Source: Dryas octopetala
Taxonomy: Eukaryota; Streptophyta; Magnoliopsida; Rosales; Rosaceae
Reading direction: 5' to 3'
Length of the DNA: 64,000 nucleotides
NCBI GenBank assembly: GCA_963921425.1
Contig: OY992840.1
Span: 15,354,621 to 15,418,620 of the forward strand
The notes under the pieces: generated by a model
Told to the model about the DNA's origin: nothing
The model's input: the letters and a program-made list of their open reading frames with translations, nothing else
Databases searched by the model: none
Translations under genes and position numbers: made by a program
Shown here: positions 49,401 to 59,855 of the stretch, piece by piece
Position numbering within the stretch: the stretch's first letter is position 1
Layout of the letters: every line of letters starts with the position of its first letter

Positions 49401-49844
49401 GAAAAGCAAATTACATTAATCCTAAACAGTCATTGCAACAAACATGTATAAGGCACAATTAAGATACAAATGAAAATCATAATTCATAAATTGAATTAGT
49501 GAGTTTAACGGCACACCTCTCAACGGCTGACCGTACATCGTCGATCCGAGCTGTGCTGGAGGGCTTTAGGCAGACTTCAACTGAAAGTCACAATCATTTT
49601 TCTTTAAAAGGAACTAAATTTACAATTAAATCATCGAAAAAACCTTAAGTTGGAACAAGATGAAACTCAAAATTAAGAGCAATGAGGGAGTGAAGGTGAA
49701 GACGATGTCATACGGACCTGAAACGAGGAATTTGTCTGGGGGAGGAGTAGGAGAAGGAGCTGAGTCTACCGTGACGACGCCGTTCTGGTCGGAGATATCG
49801 GCGTCTGGGGGGTTTTGCAGAGAGATCTCCATGGGAACACTCAT
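46454..49844 (-). CDS. PCH2: PCH2/TRIP13-like AAA+ ATPase
   Basis: Pachytene checkpoint protein 2, a AAA+ remodeller of HORMA-domain proteins in meiosis. Fourteen minus-strand exons: 49844-49718, 49580-49517, 49380-49274, 49026-48959, 48781-48678, 48593-48489, 48383-48294, 48203-48128, 48017-47948, 47852-47782, 47670-47580, 47069-46942, 46809-46681, 46594-46454; all GT-AG and in frame, 456 residues (Arabidopsis PCH2 about 475). Walker A GPPGTGKT (198-205), Walker B FVLIDE (E272), sensor region ILTTSNIT and arginine-bearing FVDRADI follow in order. The C-terminal part has the [12 protein letters not shown] sensor-2 motif. A longer in-frame start is at 49925, but MSVPMEI fits the family better. 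A foldback element sits about 250 bases upstream. Confidence 0.95.
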
Positions 49845-51999
49845 TTTTGGGATTACGAAGCTGAACGCATCAGACAGAGGATCGGTACCAGCTTTGGAAG
49901 AGACGAGCCAAACCCTAGGGCTCAAGAGAAATCCGGGAAATTTTCCTTCAAAATGAGCGGGAAAATTTGAACTAGTCTGTCTGTGTCTATCAAAATGCTA
50001 TAAAAATATATTAATATACTTCTGATTGTATTAATACTTCATATAGGCATATACAGTCATACAGATATACTTCAAAAGTAAAGAGTGGTACTATTATTTG
50101 CATACTTTTTTTTTTAGTGCTGTTGTTTGCACACCCTCACCAACTTATTTTTATAAAATTACTTAATTGATACAAAGAAAAAATATCTAAAGGACAATTC
50201 ACATTATTTGAAAAAAAAAAAAAAAAAAACTCTCTTTACACACCCCAAACCCAACACTCCTAAACCACAACTACACACCCCACCTCAATCTCAACTCCAA
50301 CCACAACCAAAACACACCCCACCTGTGACCCCACCTCTATCCCAAAATTGTCGACACCCACCTCCTGCCGTCAACCTGCCTTCATTGCCTCCATGCATGT
50401 TCTCTCCACCATAACCATTGGAAGTTGGAGGCATGCCCTAACCTAAAATTTTGAATATGAATGTAAATCTAATGCTTTCTTATCTAATTTCAATTAATTA
50501 ATTCATTCTAATACATTTTTCGTCAGTTTGCGATGATTTGGATTGAGGTTTTTTAGAGTGCAATAGTGAATTTTCTAGTTATTTATTTTTTGATTTGCAG
50601 GTTGTTCAGCACTGGTCTGCTGAATATTTCTGTTTCGTTCGGTAGTAAGATGTTGAACCTTTCAATTTCGTTTGATAGTAAGCTGCCGAGCGAAACTGAA
50701 AGGTTCGACAGCTTACTACCGAACGAAATCAAAATGTTCAGTAGACCAGTGTTGAACGACCTGAGAAATTCTATAACTCAAACCCGAAATTTCAATCTTG
50801 AAACCCAGAAAACTCGTACTCCAAATTATCTCAAAAAAAAAAAAAAAAAGGTCTTAAGATGGATTAACCAATTTAAATTTGATAAAAAAACCTAGATTTG
50901 CATATGAATCAAAATAATTTAGCTTAAGGCATACCTATGGGTTGACAACAATGGCTATGGTGTTGTAGTAAGGTAGTGAGACCACCAACGGCGGATTGAC
51001 GGTGGCGAGTTGACAGCGACTTCAACGGTTGAGTTGACGGCAGTGGTGGCGGCTCCGATGACGATGTTGGTATATAGGGGTGTGTTTTTGGCTAGGATTG
51101 GGTGAGCGTGAGGTTGGGTATTGTCTGAAAGGGTTAAGTGAGTGTGTATTGTTTGAATGAATTGGGTAGGGTATGTAAGAGAAATTTGATAAGATTAATG
51201 AGATTGGGGGTATTTTGGTAATGAGAGAGGTGTGTTAAAGAAAAATTTTACATTTTAAAAGATGGTAGGAGATATGTAGAAGAAAAGTGTGTGCAAAAAG
51301 AAAAAAAAAAGTGTGCAAATAACATCTTTTTTTTTTTTTTCTTTTTAAGTTTTTGGATAATTTTTTTTATGGCAAGTTTTTGGATATATTTGCATCCATC
51401 ACTTGAGACAACTGAAAATTATGAAATTTGTTTTGTTACATTATAATTCGCCTTTTTTTTTTTTGGGAAGGGGCTTAGGGTTTAGGGTATAATTAAATTA
51501 TGCATTCATTTCTAATCCAGGTTAGTATCAAATCTTTACACTTATTTGGTTAATTTTTGTTACATGTTAATTGTGGTCCATAATTACAACTAAAGTTTGA
51601 CTCTCATTATCTATTTTTTATTAAAAAAGAAAAGTATAACACCAAATGTTTTGGAAATCGGAAATTGCCCAGCCCATTTTGTAGTCCCAATGATATGTTT
51701 TCAGCTCACATTCATTTAATCAATATATATGAGAGATAGAGGGACATGTCATTGGCACCTTAGAATAACCTCTTGAAGTTTTGAACTTCTCATATGTGAG
51801 TGCATGAAGGTGTGCTACAAGCCTAGAAGCTTATCTTGAGGTGCATATATTATTTCCCAAGATAAAATCCTTGTGTCACAAAAAGGATATGGTTCCCAAC
51901 TTTTATTCTCTCTAGTCTTTTCATAGCAGCAATGTGAGGCTCTAAGTTCCCCAAGATAACATGGCCCATACAAGACTTTGTTAGAGAAAAAGAATCATC
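49845..51999. other. Intergenic region between PCH2 and the 144-residue gene
   Basis: Almost filled by a 1.2-kb foldback element (50090-51327), followed by AT-rich DNA and the leader of the downstream gene. No other gene. Confidence 0.6.
50090..51327. mobile_element. Large foldback element with long central hairpin
   Basis: The left end (TATTATTTGCATACTTTTTTT, 50092 onward, then GTTTGCACACCC) matches the reverse complement of the right end (TGTTATTTGCACACTTTTTT, ending about 51324). Between them, both arms are CT-rich on the left and GA/GT-rich on the right. At the centre, 50600-50670 and 50691-50762 form a hairpin of 71-base arms with about 61 matches, around a 20-base loop. No transposase is encoded, so it is non-autonomous. 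Confidence 0.7.
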
Positions 52000-52434
52000 A
52001 TGAAGAAAAAGTTACTACAGCCTGAAGATGACCGAGAACTTGAAATCCTCAAGGCTGTGGCACAAGCTTGGCAGAGCCACTCCGGCAGCTCTAGGCCCAT
52101 GACTGAATTCGACGCCCACCAGAGAAATTTCAAAGGCAAGCCATCTCGGTTCAAGCTTGAAGCAATGAGAAAATCATCATCAGCTAGTGAGAGTACTGGT
52201 TATGCAACATGGGACTTTGGACAATCACTATGGGATGCTTATGAAATTGTGACCGTGTCCAAAAGGTTAGAAACAGGGTTAGTCTTTGATAACCCATTTA
52301 CTGAGCAATATGTTCCGGTTCGAGTTCAAAGGACGCGTAGGGATAGCAAGAACAGCCTTAGAAGCTTGTTCGATAAAATGTCTTCAAGGAGATTTAGTGA
52401 GGATGATATTCCACATACTGATGATGATACTTGA
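52000..52434 (+). CDS. Small plant-specific protein of unknown function
   Basis: Intronless frame of 144 residues in an otherwise AT-rich area, with balanced codon use and a compact charged composition. Notable segments are QPEDDRELEILKAVAQAWQS, FDAHQRNFKGKPSRFKLEAM, WDFGQSLWDAYEIVTVSKRL and a C-terminal SLRSLFDKMSSRRFSEDD that could be amphipathic. No signal peptide or membrane helix. It looks like a real conserved plant protein, but I cannot name the family. The start is the first ATG, preceded by an A-rich context (AATCATCATGAAG). Confidence 0.75.
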   Translation: MKKKLLQPEDDRELEILKAVAQAWQSHSGSSRPMTEFDAHQRNFKGKPSRFKLEAMRKSSSASESTGYATWDFGQSLWDAYEIVTVSKRLETGLVFDNPFTEQYVPVRVQRTRRDSKNSLRSLFDKMSSRRFSEDDIPHTDDDT

Positions 52435-53864
52435 TGCTGGTCCTTCTTGGGTTTTGTAGCCTAAGTATTCTTGTTAATGTGAATTCCATTTCAATTTTAC
52501 TACTTTAACAGGAGGGAGGGGAGGGGAAACTTTTATTTGGGTGCACTGTGCACATAAATTTTGACACTAGGAGTACCTCAAAAGAAAGAAAAGTCTAATT
52601 GTACTTTTTTTCTTTTATTGTTGGACAAGCACATTTGGAGGTTGCCATCAATCTGCATATCTCTGAACTTATAGAAAAAGAAAATCATATATACTTGATA
52701 TTGCCCTGCAAATTTAGGGTGTTTTGGGTAGAAATTTGTGTTGCAATGTTGCTTTGTTTTTTTTTGGCCACTGTGTTGCAATGTTGCTTAGATGTGTTGT
52801 AACATGCAAAAAATCAATCTGCATGTGAAACTAAAGTAGTGCTGCACATGGTAACTTTGGCAACCGTATCAATAATGCTTATAATGCCTTTTCCAAATTC
52901 CTCTATGTGTTCTTTATGGCCTTCTTATCTCTTTTTTACTCACAACTCTCGCTATATCTGTACGCAATCTGGTTGTTAGTTTTGTGTTTTTATTTTGTCT
53001 GTGCTCTACTGGGAATCATAGATGATGGGTTTTAAAATGACCAAAGTTACAAAACTATGTTCAGAGTTATATACCATCTTTTATCATTATCAAAATAAGG
53101 CCTAAACCACATCTTTTGGGAGGAATGAAATACCCAACAAGTGGAGAGCTATAATTTAATTAGATTCTCCTTATATGCATAGTCCTGCCTTGTTGATGTA
53201 GAAAATGATATGTTATTCCCAGCAACATTATGGTGGACCTGGAACCTGGGAGATTCAGATACCCTGCCATGGGCTTCAGTGCTCAAAACAAAGTATTAAG
53301 GAATTCGATCATTCACAGCTATTTGTTTTGATTCTGCCGGTGCAGTCTTGTTTTAATGATTCTAATGACATACATATGATTAATTCCAGATCCTCTTTCT
53401 ATAAGCAGAGGGATGGCTCAATCAAGCCAGTTAATTTGTTGTACTTATGACCTACCAAATATAACACTCCTAAAGTCTGAAGGGTCCTGATTCTTTTTTG
53501 GAGTCCAATATTGTACTGCATTCACTTGTCTCTCTAGTGGTATGCTATTCATTTCTTTCAACAGCAGAAGTGAAATTAAATGGGAGACCACATCTCTGAT
53601 GTTCATATGGAAATTTGGATTGTTTGAGGGCAACAGATCAAAACTATGAACAACAGCAGCAACAACAATAATAATAATAATTTACTTTTTATGTAATAAG
53701 TGAAATGCATTTAATATGGACATGGCATCCTATAAGAAGTTCCACATCATGTATTAAAGATCTAAAGACATGCAGGCACTTTATTTATAAAAGTGGGGGT
53801 GTAGGTAGCACTGGTTATGATGAGTAAATATGTGCCTGCCAATCAACCATGACCAACAGTAACC
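52435..53864. other. Intergenic region between convergent genes
   Basis: AT-rich with short unconvincing frames only. A short (AAT)n stretch lies near 53665-53682. Confidence 0.5.
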
Positions 53865-54230
53865 TCAACGTGCTTTGAAGGTTTTCCACTTGCACAACTC
53901 AAACCCCTTGTGCTTCTGCTCGATGTACTTATCTGCTTCCACATCAATAGTCTCTTCAAAAACCACACAATTACCATTTATGTCACACTGTGTGACTCTC
54001 TCAGTCACTTCAACTCGCTTATGAACCTCAGGCTGGTGCTGGTGGTACTGTTGGTACTGACCCCCTCGCTCTTCCTCTTCTAAAGTGACATCTTTGTGGA
54101 ACATGGCCTGCCCACGTGGGTAGTGAGGGACCTCAGTGAGGACACTAGGTGCCCTTGCCACCCTCTGAATATGGGAGTAATAGTCTGACCCATTTTGGTG
54201 CTTGGCAGGGTACTCGTAGCTTCTCCTCAT
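53865..54230 (-). CDS. Small plant protein of unknown function
   Basis: Intronless frame of 121 residues. N-terminal basic and aromatic part (MRRSYEYPAKHQNGSDYYSH), a Gln/His-rich middle (GGQYQQYHQHQPEVHKRVE), then TERVTQCDINGNCVVFEETI with two cysteines and a basic C-terminus (FELCKWKTFKAR). No transmembrane segment. A TATA box is 41-47 bases before the ATG, implying a very short leader. Family not recognised; codon use and promoter support a real gene. Confidence 0.7.
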   Translation of the reverse strand: MRRSYEYPAKHQNGSDYYSHIQRVARAPSVLTEVPHYPRGQAMFHKDVTLEEEERGGQYQQYHQHQPEVHKRVEVTERVTQCDINGNCVVFEETIDVEADKYIEQKHKGFELCKWKTFKAR

Positions 54231-54270
54231 TGTTGTGCAACCACAAGTTGAAGTGTTGGGAGAAGCTTCA

Positions 54271-54277
54271 ATTTATA
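54271..54277 (-). promoter_or_regulatory. TATA box of the 121-residue gene
   Basis: TATAAAT on the minus strand ending 41 bases before the ATG at 54230, so the transcript leader would be only about 10-20 bases. Confidence 0.45.
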
Positions 54278-54551
54278 GTTGGATATGGTTTTGCTTTATT
54301 CTAAAATGATAAGGCTAGCTTGCATCTAATTCTCTAGCTTTTTGTCCCTATCAAACTGTTGATTCAACTATTCAAGCATATGAATATGATATGGTGGAAA
54401 AGGAGGTGAGCCAGAAATTGGGTTCTTTTCAAGCTTTACAAATATCTTCAAGGCATATAACATAATGGGTCTCCGGATAATTTCCATTTTACTGATGCTG
54501 AATCCCAAACTTTTCTAGATGCTCAGGTAGCTATATGTCATGTATCTCAGC

Positions 54552-55616
54552 CAGTGTTTTCAGACGCAAAAACATGACGCGAGGCGTTTTAGTCGTAGAA
54601 GGCGAGGCGTAAGCCTCAACGCGTTAAGGCGTAAGCTTTTTGGGATATATTTTTTATAATAAAAAAAATTATAAATATATATAAACATATATAAATAGGT
54701 AAATATATATAAGTATATATATAGAACATAAGACCAAACCCATGCTATAAGTATATATATAGAATATAAGTATATATATAATGCTTCCATAGACATAACA
54801 TTGTTCTTGTAATTGATGAATGCAGATAATGGATCATGCTCCCTAAATATAATCTTAATTAAGTGAGATTTCACTATTCTCCCTCAGTCCCTTGGTTGAC
54901 AGAAGGAAGTGTTTACTTCTGTTACCAATTACAAGGCTGAACCCTCGCGTATATATGAGTAAACATATATATAAATAGTTATATATAGGTAAATAGGTAA
55001 GTATATATATATATAAGTATATATATAGAACATAAAAAAATTAATATTTTAAAATGTTTTTGAATTAAAAAATAAATAAAAATTCTTCTACCTCCCTTCC
55101 CCCCCACCCTGCGCATCCCCCACCCCAAGGTCCCCAACCCAGCAGTCCAGCACTATCCCCTCCTCGCCCCCACCCCGACCCCCACCCCCGCCCCACCCCA
55201 TCACCCCTTCACCCTCACCCTCACCCAAGCCCAACCCAACCCCCTCCTCTTCACGCGTGGAACCAGGAGGCACTTCCAATCCTTCACGATCTCTTTGGGA
55301 TGTCTTCTCCGATCTTCTTGGGGGAGAGACTGCGCGGACCGATTGGGGGGGGTGAGCGAACTGGCAGCGCCGACGTCGCCTCTGGTGACTCAGACGTAGA
55401 CGTCCACCACCTGCGATGGGTTGAATTTTGGCGGCATGGGTTTTGCGCGACGGCGTACGCCTTCAACGCCTTGCCGTCGCGAGGCGTACGCCTTCAACGC
55501 CTTTCCGTCGCCTTTCAGTCATTTTACACAATCCGGCGATGTCGTGCGCAATCGGCCGCCGCCTCGCCACGACTCGCGCCTTGAGGCGCGCCTGAAGCTT
55601 GCCTTTAAAAACACTG
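54552..55616. mobile_element. hAT-like non-autonomous element with 8-bp target duplication
   Basis: A 1065-bp element. Both ends read CAGTGTTTT inward (54552-54560 and the complement of 55608-55616), and sub-terminal parts are rich in GGCG/CGCC in both arms. ATCTCAGC lies directly outside both ends (54544-54551 and 55617-55624), a perfect 8-bp target-site duplication, the hAT superfamily size. Inside are TATATA-rich stretches with a near-identical segment (AAGTATATATATAGAACATA) at 54711 and 55014, and a tandem GGCGTACGCCTTCAACGCC unit near 55453-55502. No transposase frame. Confidence 0.9.
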
Positions 55617-55690
55617 ATCTCAGCGACCTTCAAGCATGTGGTAAGAGGTTGAACAAGACCACAATAGATTTTCACATTAGAATAATACAA

Positions 55691-56006
55691 GAATTAATTA
55701 TACTTATACCCCTGAGGTTTCAAAACTATTACATATAACATTATAATCCCCTACAAGAGAAAAAAATAAATAAACAAAAAAGAAAATATTTGTATTGAAG
55801 TTGGACCTTACACTTTGAGTAATCTTATTAGACCATTTAATCCTTTAACATGCCTTTTTACATAATTTCTCATCATTTTTCGTCTCACTATAGGGGTTAT
55901 ATGTAACAGTTTTGAAAACTCATGAGGTGTATGTGTAATTGTTGAAACTCCAAGGGATGTATGTGAAAAGACGATAAACTTCATGGGGTGTAAGTATAAT
56001 TAACTC
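55691..56006. mobile_element. MITE copy 2 with 10-bp target duplication
   Basis: A 316-bp relative of the element at 19076-19446. The right arm and AT-rich centre align along their length. The left arm has lost about 70 bases between internal direct repeats. AATAATACAA flanks both ends (55681-55690 and 56007-56016), a perfect 10-bp duplication. The right end is 211 bases before the first PPR ATG. Confidence 0.9.
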
Positions 56007-56217
56007 AATAATACAATATCAAATCACTTTTTAGTGCCCAACAATTATAATTGATGAGCATCTAAAAAGAATACGACGAATACTAAAATAATCAGAGGAC
56101 CAACCTAAAAAAATAAACTTACAAAATAACCATTCAGATCATTGAACCATATTCTAGAATGACCCCAACTCATTGGTTTGGTGTGTGGTTTTTTTATGTC
56201 AGTGATATATTAGTCTT

Positions 56218-58362
56218 ATGGAGAGAGTAACATTTAAGACCATAACTGCCAAAACTCAAAAGCATAACAAAATGGCATTGACAACACTCCCTGTCTCTCC
56301 CGCCAAAACCATAACTGCCATTCCCCAATTCCCACAAAATCCTAAAACCCTAATTCTTCAACAATGCAAAACCACCAGAGACCTCAACCAAGTCCATGCC
56401 CACCTTATCAAAACCCGCCTTCTCCTCAACCCCGCCATCACCGAAAACCTCCTCGAATCTGCCGCCATTCTTCTCCCCAACACCATGGACTATGCTCTCT
56501 CCATTTTTCACAATATCGACCAACCCGATTCGTCGGCTTATAACATCATGATAAGGAGCCTCACATACAAGCAAAACCCTCTTGAAGCCATTCTTTTGTT
56601 CAAGAAAATGCACGAAAACTCAGTCGAACCCGACGAATTCACTTTTTCTAGTGCATTGAAAGCTTGCTCTAAACTAAGAGCATTGAAAGAAGGAGAACAG
56701 ATTCAAGCCCACATTGTGAAATGTGGTTTCAAGTCAAATGGGTTCGTGGAGAACACTTTGATTCATATGTATGCGATTTGTGGTGAACTTGAGGTTGCTC
56801 GCCGGGTGTTTGATGGATTGCCCGAAAGGGATCGTATGGCATGGAATTCCATGTTAGCAGGTTACGTGAAGAACGAGTGTTGGGATGAGGTCGTGAAGCT
56901 GTTTCTTAAAATATTGAAATTGGGTGTTGGGTTTGACGAGGTTACCTTGATTAGTGTTTTGACAGCATGTGGGAGATTGGCTAATTTGGAACTGGGAGAG
57001 TGGATTGGTGAGTATATAGAGGCAAATGGACTAAAGGGTAACCTTGCATTGGTGACTTCTCTGATTGATATGTATGCAAAATGTGGTCAGGTGGATACTG
57101 CAAGAAGATTGTTTCATCAAATGGATCGAAGAGATGTTGTTGCGTGGAGTGCCATGATTTCTGGTTATGGTCAAGCAAATAGGTGCAGGGAGGCGCTTGA
57201 TCTGTTTCATGACATGCAAAAGGCAAATGTGGAACCCAATGAGGTTACCATGGTTAGTGTGCTTTACTCCTGTGCTGTACTTGGAGCTTTGGAAACCGGT
57301 AAATGGGTTGAATTTTATATAAAGAAGAAGAAGTTGAAGCTCACTGTTACCCTTGGAACTGCACTAATAGATTTCTATGCAAAATGTGGGTGCATAGATA
57401 GTTCAATTGAAGTATTTAATAGAATGCCTTCAACCAACGTCTTCTCCTGGACAGCAATAATTCAAGGTCTTGCTAGTAATGGACAGGGGAAAAGGGCTCT
57501 TGAATACTTCAAATTGATGCAGGAGAAGAATGTCAAACCAAATGATGTGACTTTCATTGCTGTTCTTTCTGCTTGTAGTCATGCAGGTCTGGTTAATGAG
57601 GGTCGAAATCTTTTTGTCAGCATGAGTAAAGATTTTGGAATTGAATCGAGAATCGAGCACTATGGTTCTATGGTTGATATACTGGGTCGAGCTGGGTTGA
57701 TTGAAGAGGCATATCAGTTCATTAAAAACATGCCTATCCAACCCAATGCTGTTATTTGGAGGACATTATTGGCTTCATGCAGAGCACAGAAAAATGTTGA
57801 AATTGGTGAAGAATCATTAAAACACATAAGCAGTTTGGAGACCCCTCATAGTGGGGACTACATACTTCTATCAAATATCTATGCATCAGTAGGAAGGTCT
57901 GAGGATGCTCTTAGGGTGAGAAATCAAATGAAAGAGAAGAGAATAGAGAAGGCTCCCGGACGTAGCCTGATTGAGTTGGATGGAGTGATTTATGAGTTCC
58001 TTGCTGAAGACAATGCATGTCCACACTCAGAAGAGGTTTACAATGCAACTCATGAAATGATGAACCAGATCAAGGCAGCTGGTTATGTGCCCAACACAGC
58101 AGATGCAAGACTAGATGCAGAGGAAGATGATAAAGAAGCTTCAGTGTCCCACCACAGTGAGAAGCTGGCCATTGCCTTTGGTCTTATTAGGACAGCTCCT
58201 GGCACTACACTTAGAATATCCAAAAATCTTAGAGTCTGTACGGACTGCCACAATGCAACAAAGATAATATCGAAGGTATTTAGCAGAGAAATTGTTGTTA
58301 GGGATTGGAACCGCTTCCATCATTTCAAAGAAGGGTCTTGTTCCTGCAATGACTATTGGTAA
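56218..58362 (+). CDS. DYW-class pentatricopeptide repeat protein (organelle RNA editing factor)
   Basis: Intronless, 714 residues from the first ATG; a second in-frame ATG at 56272 gives a more normal N-terminus (MALTTLPVSPAK). PLS-type repeats run from about residue 55 to 530, with typical units such as PDSSAYNIMIRSLTYKQNPL, ENTLIHMYAICGELEVARRV and TSLIDMYAKCGQVDTARRLF. E/E+ motifs follow, then a complete DYW deaminase domain: the HSEKLAIAFG zinc/catalytic motif, CTDCHNATK, and the C-terminal CSCNDYW. The intact HxE(x)nCxxC signature suggests active C-to-U editing of plastid or mitochondrial RNA. The target site is unknown. Confidence 0.94.
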   Translation: MERVTFKTITAKTQKHNKMALTTLPVSPAKTITAIPQFPQNPKTLILQQCKTTRDLNQVHAHLIKTRLLLNPAITENLLESAAILLPNTMDYALSIFHNIDQPDSSAYNIMIRSLTYKQNPLEAILLFKKMHENSVEPDEFTFSSALKACSKLRALKEGEQIQAHIVKCGFKSNGFVENTLIHMYAICGELEVARRVFDGLPERDRMAWNSMLAGYVKNECWDEVVKLFLKILKLGVGFDEVTLISVLTACGRLANLELGEWIGEYIEANGLKGNLALVTSLIDMYAKCGQVDTARRLFHQMDRRDVVAWSAMISGYGQANRCREALDLFHDMQKANVEPNEVTMVSVLYSCAVLGALETGKWVEFYIKKKKLKLTVTLGTALIDFYAKCGCIDSSIEVFNRMPSTNVFSWTAIIQGLASNGQGKRALEYFKLMQEKNVKPNDVTFIAVLSACSHAGLVNEGRNLFVSMSKDFGIESRIEHYGSMVDILGRAGLIEEAYQFIKNMPIQPNAVIWRTLLASCRAQKNVEIGEESLKHISSLETPHSGDYILLSNIYASVGRSEDALRVRNQMKEKRIEKAPGRSLIELDGVIYEFLAEDNACPHSEEVYNATHEMMNQIKAAGYVPNTADARLDAEEDDKEASVSHHSEKLAIAFGLIRTAPGTTLRISKNLRVCTDCHNATKIISKVFSREIVVRDWNRFHHFKEGSCSCNDYW

Positions 58363-59185
58363 ACTGTACAACCTCTTGTATTTGAGATCTATTCTATATA
58401 GGATTATCTAGTTGATTCTTATTTGCAGACATGCAATTCCAACAGTATTTCAGATGTTTGTAAGTTAAAACCAATGTGCCAGTTAGTCTTTATTTAATTG
58501 ATGTTTATGATATTGATTGAGCCAATTTTTGGCATTTGTCGGGATACTACTACATCCAATTTTTGTTCTTAGTTAAGATGTGAAAAATGCCCTCGAACTG
58601 TCTTAATCTACATTCTGAATGACTCAGGTGTATGAAAGTAGTTTCATGTCCATGTGTTCAAAAAGACAACGGGAGAAGAAAAAAAGTATCTATAAAATTA
58701 AAGGTGCAGTCAACCATGCCATGTCACTGTGGAAATAGCTTCTGTCTTGTTGGGTTGGGGCCTCAGTTTTGGTTGAATACTTGCTAATAAGTTATGACTA
58801 GAAACATTATTATTATTATTACATATAATTAAAACTGACAATCTACGAGAAACATCAGATGATAGAGAGACAGGGATGAGTCACTCGAATTGCAAGAGGC
58901 AGGTGTATGACAATATAAGTGTCATTCTTTCTCTCTTTACAAAAAGTTAAAGTCGGACATCACAAAGACACCCAACTCCAAACTATTAGCTACTAGATGT
59001 TAAAGATTATTGATGGGAGCTAAGTACCTACATATTGACTAGATCCAAAGTAGGGTATTCATCTGACAATTGGACTGAATGAAAATGAACATTGATCAAC
59101 TTAAAACATTTACCATGTTATCGAAATGTACTTAATGGGACTACATTCTATTGTTTAGAAGATCTCCTCTTCAACTATTCAGCAG
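58363..59185. other. Intergenic region between convergent genes
   Basis: 3' flanks of the DYW gene (+) and the Raf-like kinase (-). AT-rich, no gene seen. Confidence 0.5.
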
Positions 59186-59805
59186 TCAATAACACTGGTT
59201 AAAGCAGAAGAAAAACCCTTTTGGCTCGTTTTCCATTTTCCCTTTGGGCGTCTCCCCGTCATCACGTACTGCCATCAAGGAGCTTGTCCCAGGAGACTCT
59301 GGTGGCAAGACAGTGTTCTCAGTGAAAATCCGAGAAGGAATCGCGGGTTCAGGAGGAGATATGGTGTAAAGATAATCGAGTAGCATTTGAATTATTTGGC
59401 TGAAATTAGGTCGAGCATTTGGGTCCTCCTGCCAGCACGAAGTTAAGATGGTATTCAATTCCTCTGGGAGGTTCTCAGCAGTAGGCCTCACATTCTGAAA
59501 TGGAAAGTACCTTTACATCATCAGTAAAATTAAGCAGTACCAGGAAGAACTTAAGAGAATGATTAATGTAATCAATTATTAAGATGGGGAAGATATATTT
59601 ACTTTAAAAGCAGCTGCATATGCTGCTTGGAGATTTGACATGCCTTCAAAAGGCAATTTGTTGTATAAGAGTTCCCACAAAACAATTGCAAAACTATAGG
59701 CATCCACTTTATGATTGTAATGCTTCTTCTCTCCCTGCCTTAATGTAACAGTACTGTACAACTGCCCCCAATAGCAACTCAAATAAGCAGGTAGGTTTAA
59801 GTGTG

Positions 59806-59855
<50 letters not shown>

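Larger units (their letters stand above)
54231..56217. other. Transposon-rich intergenic region
   Basis: Upstream DNA of two divergent genes, holding a hAT-like element (54552-55616) and a MITE (55691-56006) only 74 bases apart. Frames here belong to the elements and encode nothing recognisable. Confidence 0.7.

Noticed and set aside
49845-49925. N-terminal extension of PCH2
   Set aside because: In frame, but the family start resembles MSxPMEI; the extension is kept only as an alternative.
55300-55584. 94-codon frame in the hAT-like element
   Set aside because: Arises from GC-rich palindromic transposon sequence; no transposase motif.
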